Shown here: positions 1 to 5,782 of the stretch, piece by piece
Numbering within the stretch: position 1 is the stretch's first letter
Layout of the letters: every line of letters starts with the position of its first letter
NCBI GenBank assembly: GCA_016776705.1
Contig: JADHSW010000109.1
Location: 1 to 9,670, forward strand
Origin: Rhodospirillales bacterium
Lineage (GTDB): Bacteria > Pseudomonadota > Alphaproteobacteria > Rhodospirillales > JABHCV01
Length of the DNA stretch: 9,670 nucleotides
Direction: 5' to 3'
The notes under the pieces: model-generated
Told to the model about the DNA's origin: nothing
What the model saw: only the letters and a program-made list of their open reading frames with translations
The model's database searches: none
Made by a program: the position numbers and the translations under genes

Positions 1-152
1 CAATCGTACTGGATCAGCCGCGGGGGCCGAAAACAGACCTGCGAATGTGCCCCGATGATGTTGTCGCCGTGGTTGTTCCTGCCGGATTTACGCTCAGGGA
101 AATCATCGAGTTGCCGCCTTATCATTATGGCGCGGTGTTCCAGGTTGCCTAA
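1..152 (+). CDS. C-terminal end of a probable SAM-dependent methyltransferase (partial)
   Basis: An open frame enters from the left edge in frame 3 and stops with TAA at 150-152, giving about 49 residues. The tail reads ...DDVVAVVVPAGFTLREII followed by ELPPYHYGAVFQVA. The pattern 'aGF-x-L-x-x-x-hydrophobic-E-LPPYHYG-hydrophobic-F' resembles the last strands of class I SAM-dependent methyltransferases of the UbiE-like group, where a GF element is followed by a substrate-proximal PPYHYG segment. This is recall of family style; the SAM-binding motifs lie outside the window. The 100 bp to the next gene hold no convincing terminator. The frame is very likely coding; the product is a moderate guess. 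Confidence 0.5.
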   Translation, partial: IVLDQPRGPKTDLRMCPDDVVAVVVPAGFTLREIIELPPYHYGAVFQVA

Positions 153-224
153 GATGTTGCGAAGGCGTAAATTGCCGCCGGTTTAGTGCAATCTGCGTAT
201 GAAAGAACCCGGCTAAGCTGCCCG

Positions 225-230
225 TATAGT
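225..230 (+). promoter_or_regulatory. possible -10 element for the aspartate aminotransferase gene
   Basis: TATAGT (5 of 6 match to TATAAT) lies 23-35 bp before the two candidate start codons of the next gene. No good -35 hexamer is found 16-18 bp upstream, so the call rests on the -10 alone. The upstream gene ends at 152, leaving room for an independent promoter. Confidence 0.25.
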
Positions 231-252
231 TTGATCCAAAAAATCAGTTCAA

Positions 253-1467
253 ATGGATAAAAAAATGACCTTTCTTGCTTCCCGCCTGTCGCGTATCAAA
301 CCCAGCCCGACCATTGCTGTCGCAACCAAGGCCCGCGAGCTAAAAGCCGCCGGTCGCGACGTTATCGGCCTTGGCGCCGGTGAGCCTGATTTTGATACTC
401 CTGCACACATTATCGCCGCTGCCAAAGTGGCTATGGATGCAGGAGAGACACGCTATACCGCCGTTGCGGGAACCCCGGAACTGCGCCAGGCTATTGTCGA
501 TAAATTCAAACGCGACAACGATCTTGACTACACCCCCGATCAGATCTCTGTCGGTTGCGGCGGCAAGCAGAATATCTATAACGCCCTGATGGCTACCCTG
601 AACCCGGGTGACGAGGTTATTATCCCCGCGCCGTACTGGGTTTCTTATCCCGATATTACCCTGCTTGCCGAAGGCACGCCGGTTATCGTCGATTGCCCGG
701 CTGAGGCGGGCTTCAAGTTGACCCCCGAAGATCTGGAAGCCGCGATTACACCGAAAACCAAATGGTTGATCCTGAACTCGCCATCGAACCCGACCGGCGC
801 CGGATACACCCGCGCGGACATGAAGGCGCTGACCGATGTGTTGCTCAAGCATGAGCATGTCTGGGTGATGAGCGACGATATGTACGAGCATCTGGTCTAC
901 GACGGCTTTGAATTTGTCACCCCGGCCCAGGTCGAGCCTGCCCTGTTTGGACGCACCCTTACATTGAACGGCGTCTCAAAGGCCTATTGCATGACCGGCT
1001 GGCGTGTCGGGTATGCGGCGGGTCCGGATGAAATTATCAAGGCCATGAACAAGATTCAGTCCCAGAGTACGACTCATACGTCTTCAGTCAGTCAGGCGGC
1101 GGCTGTGGCGGCCCTGACCGGTCCCCATGACTTCATCGCCAAGCACAACGTTATTTTTGTCGAACGCCGCGATCTGGTGGTGGCCATGCTGAATGAGGCC
1201 GAGGGACTGACGTGCCCAACACCGGATGGCGCTTTTTACGTTTATCCGTCCTGCGCCGGGATGATCGGCAAGAAGACACCGGATGGCAAAACCCTGAAAA
1301 CCGATGAAGATGTCGTTGGGTACCTGCTGGAAAGCGAAGGCATCGCCGCTGTCCATGGCGAAGCCTTTGGCCTTTCGCCGCACTTCCGGGTCTCGTATGC
1401 AACCTCGACGGAACTGCTGAAAGAAGCCTGCACCCGTATCCAGCGGGCCTGTGCCGCCCTGACCTAG
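253..1467 (+). CDS. aatA: aspartate aminotransferase, PLP-dependent class I (subgroup Ib)
   Basis: Cytosolic transaminase moving the amino group between aspartate and 2-oxoglutarate (family knowledge), linking nitrogen assimilation to the TCA cycle. At 404 residues it has normal length. Visible landmarks: the N-terminal signature SRIKPSPT, GLGAGEPDFDTP (39-50), the substrate-side Trp in PAPYWVSYP (W129), NSPSNPTG (175-182) binding PLP, D208 and Y211 in SDDMYEHL, the Schiff-base lysine K243 in NGVSKAYCMTGWRVGY, and the carboxylate-binding arginine R379 in FRVSYATS. Two starts compete: ATG 253 (MDKKMTF) has no Shine-Dalgarno, while ATG 265 (MTFLASRL) matches the usual family N-terminus and has GGA 7 nt upstream; 265 may be the true start. 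It appears monocistronic, ending at a strong terminator 25 bp downstream. Aromatic or prephenate aminotransferase activity is possible, since Ib enzymes vary in specificity. Confidence 0.95.
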   Translation: MDKKMTFLASRLSRIKPSPTIAVATKARELKAAGRDVIGLGAGEPDFDTPAHIIAAAKVAMDAGETRYTAVAGTPELRQAIVDKFKRDNDLDYTPDQISVGCGGKQNIYNALMATLNPGDEVIIPAPYWVSYPDITLLAEGTPVIVDCPAEAGFKLTPEDLEAAITPKTKWLILNSPSNPTGAGYTRADMKALTDVLLKHEHVWVMSDDMYEHLVYDGFEFVTPAQVEPALFGRTLTLNGVSKAYCMTGWRVGYAAGPDEIIKAMNKIQSQSTTHTSSVSQAAAVAALTGPHDFIAKHNVIFVERRDLVVAMLNEAEGLTCPTPDGAFYVYPSCAGMIGKKTPDGKTLKTDEDVVGYLLESEGIAAVHGEAFGLSPHFRVSYATSTELLKEACTRIQRACAALT

Positions 1468-1492
1468 AAGGCTTTTTTGGAGCGATTGTAAT

Positions 1493-1522
1493 AAAAAGGA
1501 AGGCATTTGCCTTCCTTTTTTT
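1493..1522 (+). terminator. intrinsic terminator of the aminotransferase gene
   Basis: Perfect stem AAAAAGGAAGGC (1493-1504) / GCCTTCCTTTTT (1509-1520) with the 4-nt loop ATTT, running into seven T (1516-1522). It lies 25 bp after the stop codon. The A-rich left arm also makes it a plausible terminator for minus-strand transcripts. Confidence 0.92.
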
Positions 1523-1570
1523 CTTGGACTCTAGTGGCTGGGGTCTTACCCTTTCAGGTGACGCCTTTAA

Positions 1571-1591
1571 GGGCGCTCGAAAATAGCGCCC
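1571..1591 (+). other. 7-bp perfect hairpin in the leader of the EF-G-like gene
   Basis: GGGCGCT (1571-1577) pairs exactly with AGCGCCC (1585-1591) across the loop CGAAAAT. It lies 48 bp before the GTG start and is not followed by a T run, so it is not an intrinsic terminator. If the EF-G-like gene is transcribed from its own promoter in 1523-1570, the hairpin would be in or at the edge of its 5' UTR. No clear promoter was found there; TTGGAC at 1524 with TACCCT 17 bp later is weak. Confidence 0.4.
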
Positions 1592-1639
1592 CAACGCGTC
1601 CAAACTGGTTCAAGCAAAATAAACCTGGGAGGCGTAGTC

Positions 1640-3652
1640 GTGACCAAAACCCCATCCGGCCCCCGTGTAGCGGCCCTTGTTGGCCCCTACCTGAGTGGCA
1701 AGACGGCACTGCTGGAGAGTATCCTGGCGGCCTGTGGAACAATCACAAGAAAAGGGAACGCCAAGGAAGGCTATCTGGTCGGTGACGGCTCGCCGGAATC
1801 CAAAGCCCGCAACATGAGCACGGAACTGAGTGTGGCGACAGCCGAATACCTTGGCGAGAAGTGGTCTTTTGTCGATTGTCCCGGTTCCATAGAGCTGGTT
1901 CAGGAAACCTATAATGCCCTGATGGTTGCTGATTGTGCGGTCATTGTCTGTGAGCCTGAATTGGACAAGGCCCTGACAATCTCTCCTTTGCTGAAATTCC
2001 TCGACGATCATAAAATTCCCCACATTATTTTCATTAACAAGATGGATCATGCATCCGTTGGCGTGAAAGCAACACTTGAAGCCCTGCAAGAAGTTTCCGA
2101 CAGACCGCTGGTGCTTCGTGAAATTCCTTTGCGTGATGGCAACGATGTCAACGGGCACGTTGATCTTGTCAGTGAGCGGGCCTTCCAATGGCAAGAGGGC
2201 AAGGCTTCAGACCTGATGCAACTACCCGCAAGCGCCGAGAGTCGTGAAGTCGATGCGCGCACGGAAATGCTGGAAACACTGGCGGATTTTGATGACCATC
2301 TGTTGGAGGAGCTGCTAGAGGATGTGACCCCGTCCACCGATGAAATTTATGAAAACCTGAAAAGGGATTTTCAAGAAGACAGCATTGTTCCCGTGTTCTT
2401 CGGATCGGCAGAACATGACAACGGAATTACGCGCCTGCTAAAGGCCCTGCGCCACGAAGCGCCTGAACAGAGCCAGACGGCCGAACGCCTTGGATTGGCT
2501 AAAGGGGAGGCGATAGCGCAGGTTTTCAAAACCCTGTATGCGGGACATGTGGGAAAAATTTCCCTGGCCCGGGTTTTCTCAGGCGCTATCAAGGATGGGG
2601 CTGATCTTGGTGCTGAAAGGGTCAGTGGCGTTTACAGCCTTTTTGGGCAAAAGCAGACCAAGCAGGCGCATGGCAGTGCGGGTGAAGTTGTCGCCCTCGG
2701 CCGACTTGACAAAGCTTTGACGGGAATGTCCCTGAGCGAGAAGGAAGGCAAGGTTCCTGATTTTTGGCCAGAACCGTTAACACCTCTGTTTTCCATGTCC
2801 ATTCATGCCGAGAACCGTTCCGATGAAGTGAAATTGACAGAGGTCTTGGCAAAGCTTGTTGAGGAAGATCCGTCTTATGCGATCGAGCAAAGTCAGGACA
2901 GCGGCGAATTGCTGCTTTGGGGACAGGGTGAAATGCACCTGCTGATCGCCATTGATCGCATGAATAACCGCTTCAACATGTCGGTGACGTCAGAACGTCC
3001 TGAAGTGCCTTATAAGGAAACCATCCAGAAGTCCATTTCACATCATGCCCGCCACAAAAAGCAAAGCGGTGGCCATGGTCAGTTCGGCGATGTGCATCTT
3101 GAAATCAAACCACTGGCGCGCGGCTCAGGATTCAACTTCGAGGACACTATTACCGGTGGGGTTGTGCCAAAGCAGTACATCCCTGCCGTCGAAAACGGGG
3201 TCAAGGACTACATGAAGCGCGGCCCACTGGGGTTCCCTGTCGTTGATATTTGCGTCACCCTGACCGATGGGCAGTTCCATGCCGTCGACAGCTCGGACAT
3301 GGCCTTCAGGGCGGCAGCCCAACTTGGTATGCGCGAGGCCATGCCCAGTTGTAAACCGGTCCTGCTGGAGCCGATCTGCGAGGTTGATATTTCCATGCCC
3401 AGTGAGTTTACGTCTAAAATTCAGCGTCTGGTCAGTGGTCGGCGTGGGCAGATTCTGGGATTTGACGCCAAGGAAGGCTGGAAGGGCTGGGACGAGGTAA
3501 CGGTGCAGTTGCCACAGTCTGAAATGCACGATCTGATCGTCGAATTGCGCTCCTTAACCCTTGGCGTGGGCACCTTTAACTGGCGCTTTGATCATCTGCA
3601 GGAGTTCGTCGGAAAACAGGCCGATCAGGTCGTCGCCAACCGGGCCGATTAA
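1640..3652 (+). CDS. divergent elongation factor G paralogue (translational GTPase)
   Basis: A 670-residue protein with the EF-G domain order. G domain (about 1-275): P-loop GPYLSGKT (15-22), a switch I region with T61 aligning to the Thr of RGITI, G3 motif DCPG (79-82), G4 NKMD (133-136), G5 GSA (255-257). Domain II runs about 288-375, III about 383-455, IV about 456-577 (KKQSGGHGQFGDV and GGVVPKQYIPAVENGVKD) and V from about 578. Two departures are striking. The canonical DTPGH reads DCPGS, so the histidine that activates water for GTP hydrolysis is replaced by S83, and RGITI is eroded. In contrast, the domain IV tip histidine important for translocation is kept (GQFH547AVDSSD). The GTG start is fixed by GGGAGG at 1627-1632 with a 7-nt spacer. 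This matches the second EF-G seen in many alphaproteobacteria rather than housekeeping FusA; its role is not settled. It stands alone, without rpsL, rpsG or tuf neighbours. Confidence 0.9.
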   Translation: MTKTPSGPRVAALVGPYLSGKTALLESILAACGTITRKGNAKEGYLVGDGSPESKARNMSTELSVATAEYLGEKWSFVDCPGSIELVQETYNALMVADCAVIVCEPELDKALTISPLLKFLDDHKIPHIIFINKMDHASVGVKATLEALQEVSDRPLVLREIPLRDGNDVNGHVDLVSERAFQWQEGKASDLMQLPASAESREVDARTEMLETLADFDDHLLEELLEDVTPSTDEIYENLKRDFQEDSIVPVFFGSAEHDNGITRLLKALRHEAPEQSQTAERLGLAKGEAIAQVFKTLYAGHVGKISLARVFSGAIKDGADLGAERVSGVYSLFGQKQTKQAHGSAGEVVALGRLDKALTGMSLSEKEGKVPDFWPEPLTPLFSMSIHAENRSDEVKLTEVLAKLVEEDPSYAIEQSQDSGELLLWGQGEMHLLIAIDRMNNRFNMSVTSERPEVPYKETIQKSISHHARHKKQSGGHGQFGDVHLEIKPLARGSGFNFEDTITGGVVPKQYIPAVENGVKDYMKRGPLGFPVVDICVTLTDGQFHAVDSSDMAFRAAAQLGMREAMPSCKPVLLEPICEVDISMPSEFTSKIQRLVSGRRGQILGFDAKEGWKGWDEVTVQLPQSEMHDLIVELRSLTLGVGTFNWRFDHLQEFVGKQADQVVANRAD

Positions 3653-3664
3653 ACGAAATTTCAC

Positions 3665-3697
3665 AAAAAAATGCCGGACCCAAAAAAAGGTCCGGCA
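3665..3697 (-). terminator. intrinsic terminator of sRNA A
   Basis: Read on the minus strand, TGCCGGACC (3697-3689) pairs with GGTCCGGCA (3680-3672) around an 8-nt loop, followed by seven U (3671-3665). On the plus strand the hairpin runs into AGTTC without a T tract, so it ends minus-strand transcripts and is a poor terminator for the EF-G-like gene. Confidence 0.88.
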
Positions 3698-3723
3698 AGT
3701 TCAACAGGGAGGCTTTACGTCTG
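3692..3723 (-). repeat. conserved 32-nt sRNA core, copy A
   Basis: This block matches 7011-7042 at 30 of 32 positions; the two differences are both pyrimidine transitions on the plus strand. It covers the 5' arm of the terminator hairpin, the CCUCCC linker and one arm of the small hairpin before it. The two copies are in the same orientation. Confidence 0.9.
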
Positions 3724-3828
3724 ATAAAGACGTGAGGACCAAACACTGAGGGGGGAGGTGTGTTTGGCCTCAAAACTCAGCCATTGATACAGGGTGGCAT
3801 CAATATCTGAGATAAAGTAGGTTCTACT

Positions 3829-3856
3829 AATATAATGGTTTTCTAATGTATGTCCA
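3829..3856 (-). promoter_or_regulatory. candidate promoter of sRNA A
   Basis: On the minus strand TGGACA (3856-3851, 5 of 6 to consensus) is followed after 16 bp by TATATT (3834-3829, 5 of 6). This would start transcription near 3822. The candidate promoter of sRNA B has the same 16-bp spacing. Confidence 0.5.
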
Positions 3857-3857
3857 G

Positions 3858-3884
3858 CATAAAGTGACCTAGCACTTCATAAAG
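3858..3884. promoter_or_regulatory. possible operator upstream of the sRNA A promoter
   Basis: The inverted repeat AAGTG (3862-3866) / CACTT (3873-3877) with a 6-bp centre is flanked by two direct copies of CATAAAG (3858-3864 and 3878-3884), exactly 20 bp apart, about two helical turns. The inverted repeat is centred near -47 relative to the proposed sRNA A start, a position typical of activator sites. No regulator is identified. Confidence 0.25.
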
Positions 3885-3894
3885 GTGCACGGTG

Positions 3895-4005
3895 TTAATA
3901 AACGGTCTGGGCGAGACCAAAAATCAAAGGCGTCAGGACGCAAATGGCAACAGCCAAAGCGATTGCCAATGTGTCCACATGCCTGCTGAATAATACCTTT
4001 AACAT
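3895..4005 (-). CDS. 36-residue single-pass membrane microprotein
   Basis: ATG at 4005-4003 and TAA at 3897-3895 give 36 residues. They begin MLKVLFSRHVDTLAIALAVA and end ICVLTPLIFGLAQTVY. Residues 12-32 form one continuous hydrophobic stretch long enough to span the membrane, preceded by K3, R8 and H9, so the N-terminus probably faces the cytoplasm. A purine-rich AAAGGG lies 9 nt before the ATG. The small size and clean basic-N-terminus/TM layout are typical of genuine bacterial microproteins, but no family is recognised. It lies about 40 bp upstream of the sRNA A promoter on the same strand, with no terminator between, so read-through into sRNA A is possible. An overlapping longer frame on the same strand (3869-4096) lacks protein-like character. 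Confidence 0.5.
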   Translation of the reverse strand: MLKVLFSRHVDTLAIALAVAICVLTPLIFGLAQTVY

Positions 4006-4193
4006 TGCCTGAATCCCTTTTTATTGATGATGGTGTCAAAAGCTTAACCGCCTGACAATGAACGCTGCGTGAGGGCTTCGTTAATTTTGGGTTCATTATT
4101 AATTAGAAGGACTTTCAGGAATAGCGAATAATCTTGGATGTAATTTGATCTTCCTGTTAAATCATTTCTGAGAAGTGAGAAGGGGGCAAAACC
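4006..4193. other. A+T-rich spacer between the microprotein gene and the PAS-like gene
   Basis: These 188 bp must hold the divergent promoters of the microprotein (-) and the PAS-like gene (+). The only visible pair for the latter is TTGGAT followed after 17 bp by TTAAAT, which is weak. An AAGGGGG ribosome-binding sequence precedes the ATG at 4194. No hairpin with a U tract or other clear element is seen. Confidence 0.3.
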
Positions 4194-5078
4194 ATGTCAT
4201 TATTAAGTATCCTGAAATCAGGCCCACCGTTCGAGCCCCAAAATTGGGGGACCGGCGAGAATAATGATATAAATCCGTTAGGCCTTCTTAACCCTCGCGA
4301 TGAGCTGTGGTATTTACGCGAACTTGGACAGGCATTGCTGACAACGTCATCGCGTCATGTGGAAATCAGCTGGGATACGCATCGTGTTCAATCCCAGGCG
4401 CTTGATACGATGCTGGAATGCCTGTCCCGCCTGGACATGACCGTAAAAGTCCGCCTGAATTTTTTCTTCCACGGCTGGAGCCATGAAGTATACGAAGATA
4501 CTTTTTCGGCAATGGAGCGGATTGAAGAAATTCATGACTGTAAGTCTGTCGCACTGCTTCATGAGACGCGTGTAAAGACGTGCTTGCTTTCGGACATCCA
4601 TTTTGCCAGTCCTCGTCTTAAAGAAGGGTATAAGAGCTGGGAAAGAACAAAAGGAAAATTTTATAAACTTGATCAGAGCGAATATGCCAGGCTCCTTCCA
4701 TACAAATTAATTTTTCGGCCCGATATCAGAGAGGAAAATCTGGTGTATTCATGGGTTGGCTTGAAATCGACGGCGGCAAGAGTGAACAGCTTTGATTGGG
4801 TGAAATCATCCATCGGCAAGGTTACCCATCGGGCTTTTGGAATTGAGAGCCAAAGCTTCGCAGATGCTGTCAACATCGGTATCGCTAAAACTTTGTTAAC
4901 CGGTAATCCGTTGTATCAGCACATCAGAACACTGGTACAATTAGATGATCAGGAGCCATTTTGGATGTCCTATGAGAGGTTACTAACCTGTGATACTCTT
5001 TTCGACGGGAGACCTGCCGTTACCTGTGACGTTTATCCGACTCAATATGTCGATATCCCTCTTGCTGGCAGCCCATAA
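4194..5078 (+). CDS. uncharacterised protein with a probable C-terminal PAS-like domain
   Basis: A 294-residue soluble-looking protein without signal peptide or membrane segments. The start is supported by AAGGGGG about 8 nt upstream. The C-terminal part (about 165-290) reads like the sensory PAS variant common in Rhodospirillales. It has LLPYKLIFRPD, then VYSWVGLKSTAARV, a 'DW..SSIGK' stretch, LLTGNPLYQHI (235-244), and the strand FWMSYERLLT (256-265) that ends in GRPAVTC. The N-terminal 160 residues (ISWDTHRVQSQALDTMLECL, then VKVRLNFFFHGWSHEVYEDT) match nothing I recognise, and there is no kinase, GGDEF or HTH output domain. It may be a stand-alone sensor or ligand-binding protein. Its last 96 bp overlap the minus-strand gene at 4983-5771. 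Base composition is more A+T-rich than the aatA or trxB regions. PAS assignment is by pattern recall only. Confidence 0.65.
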   Translation: MSLLSILKSGPPFEPQNWGTGENNDINPLGLLNPRDELWYLRELGQALLTTSSRHVEISWDTHRVQSQALDTMLECLSRLDMTVKVRLNFFFHGWSHEVYEDTFSAMERIEEIHDCKSVALLHETRVKTCLLSDIHFASPRLKEGYKSWERTKGKFYKLDQSEYARLLPYKLIFRPDIREENLVYSWVGLKSTAARVNSFDWVKSSIGKVTHRAFGIESQSFADAVNIGIAKTLLTGNPLYQHIRTLVQLDDQEPFWMSYERLLTCDTLFDGRPAVTCDVYPTQYVDIPLAGSP

Positions 5079-5771
5079 GTTTTCAAGCTCTGGACCACTG
5101 ATCCAGACAAAATATTCATCATAGAATTTGGCTTTTCCGCGAATTTGCCATCTGGGAGCCCAGGGATGTATATGAAGGAATCCTGCTCTGGCCGCCCAAC
5201 CACGTTCGACCATTCTTTGCTGCATAAATGCGTATAAAAAATCCGGAGAAAACCGCATTAATGCTTGAAGTTTTCCATATTCCGACAAAAGAGGTGCAAA
5301 CTCCATATTCCTGTAGGATTGCTCCAGCCAATAATCGCCTAAATAACACACTCTCCCCGTTATTTTGTTGGCGGCTGGGGCGGTCTCAAAATCACTCTTG
5401 TCAATAGCAATGTCATAACCTGCCGGAGCATACAGCAATGGATTGTCTAACCAGTGACGCGAAAGATTGGTGCCGGATAAATCGTCATGTCGTATGGCCT
5501 GAATATGAATAATTTGCCCGTCATGATCAGCGGCCTTAATCCAGAAACCGTTTTCAGTGCCAATATCACAATAGCGATTATCAAAAACCCCGGTAAGTTC
5601 AGGGGTGTCGGGAATATCGTTTGAAATCTCGCGAAGTGTCTGGAAATCGCAACGGTATTCCAGCTCAACACCAAAATTCCTTATGGCCATCTCCAACTGA
5701 AGGATTTTGGAAGCAATTCGTAATCCGGTAGCAGATTTACCGGTTGATGAATTGAGGAGGGTGTCTTCCAT
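4983..5771 (-). CDS. GNAT-like protein of unknown function, second gene of the dioxygenase operon
   Basis: A 262-residue soluble protein whose ATG lies 11 bp after the TAG of the dioxygenase gene, without a clear Shine-Dalgarno, suggesting translational coupling. The centre resembles an acetyltransferase-like fold: substrate-side strands GFWIKAADHDGQIIHIQAIR (75-94), then ITGRVCYLGDYWLEQSYRN (137-155), a long helix with LQALMRFSPDFLYAFMQQRM (168-187), and ERGWAARAGFLHIHPWAPRW (189-208). The position of the acetyl-CoA loop (normally R/Q-x-x-G-x-G/A) reads QSYRNMEFA, so the classical CoA motif is not intact and catalysis is doubtful. Related GNAT-like proteins with this 'GDYW...RG..AR.G..H..P' pattern are, as I recall, found in alphaproteobacteria. 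The operon pairing suggests it acts on, or binds, the product of the dioxygenase. Its 3' end overlaps the PAS-like gene by 96 bp. Confidence 0.65.
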   Translation of the reverse strand: MEDTLLNSSTGKSATGLRIASKILQLEMAIRNFGVELEYRCDFQTLREISNDIPDTPELTGVFDNRYCDIGTENGFWIKAADHDGQIIHIQAIRHDDLSGTNLSRHWLDNPLLYAPAGYDIAIDKSDFETAPAANKITGRVCYLGDYWLEQSYRNMEFAPLLSEYGKLQALMRFSPDFLYAFMQQRMVERGWAARAGFLHIHPWAPRWQIRGKAKFYDEYFVWISGPELENLWAASKRDIDILSRINVTGNGRSPVEKSITG

Positions 5772-5782
5772 AATGCGAAAGC

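Larger units (their letters stand above)
3665..3822 (-). ncRNA. sRNA A, anti-Shine-Dalgarno-type small RNA
   Basis: About 158 nt predicted from a candidate promoter to the terminator. On the minus strand four hairpins follow in series. H1 (3811-3776) is CTCAG/CTGAG closing ATTGAT/ATCAAT, with GCCACCCTGT in the loop. H2 (3771-3734) is a 12-bp stem (GAGG plus CCAAACAC) with one bulged U and a 13-nt loop ACCUCCCCCCUCA. H3 (3733-3717) is ACGUCU/AGACGU. An unpaired linker carrying CCUCCC (3712-3707) leads to the terminator hairpin. The H2 loop and linker are complementary to Shine-Dalgarno sequences, the hallmark of the alphaproteobacterial cuckoo/alpha-r14 and CcsR small RNAs (family knowledge), which act by base-pairing with mRNA starts. 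Its 3' half is repeated in sRNA B. The 5' end is inferred; assignment to a named Rfam family is not claimed. Confidence 0.65.

Noticed and set aside
177..213. Possible terminator after the methyltransferase fragment (GCCGG ... AACCCGGC)
   Set aside because: Imperfect pairing, a 24-nt loop and no T tract.
340..891. 183-residue open frame antisense to the aminotransferase gene
   Set aside because: Low-complexity composition with no family character; it lies fully inside a well-conserved gene and is a by-product of its codon bias.
1084..1603. Minus-strand frames of 140 and 150 residues over the end of aatA
   Set aside because: They run through the aatA terminator or its coding strand and have no recognisable motif or ribosome-binding site.
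3672..3697. Terminator for the EF-G-like gene on the plus strand
   Set aside because: The hairpin is 20 bp after the stop codon, but no T tract follows on the plus strand; the A tract before it is a U tract only on the minus strand.
3576..3773. 65-residue minus-strand frame that shares the peptide ASLLNLP with a frame at 6871-7122
   Set aside because: The shared peptide comes from the conserved sRNA core. Both frames run through the terminator hairpins, and the loop lengths differ, so selection is on RNA structure rather than protein.
3869..4096. 75-residue minus-strand frame overlapping the 36-residue microprotein
   Set aside because: Composition is not protein-like. The other frame has a clean start, RBS and a membrane segment, so the shorter one is preferred.
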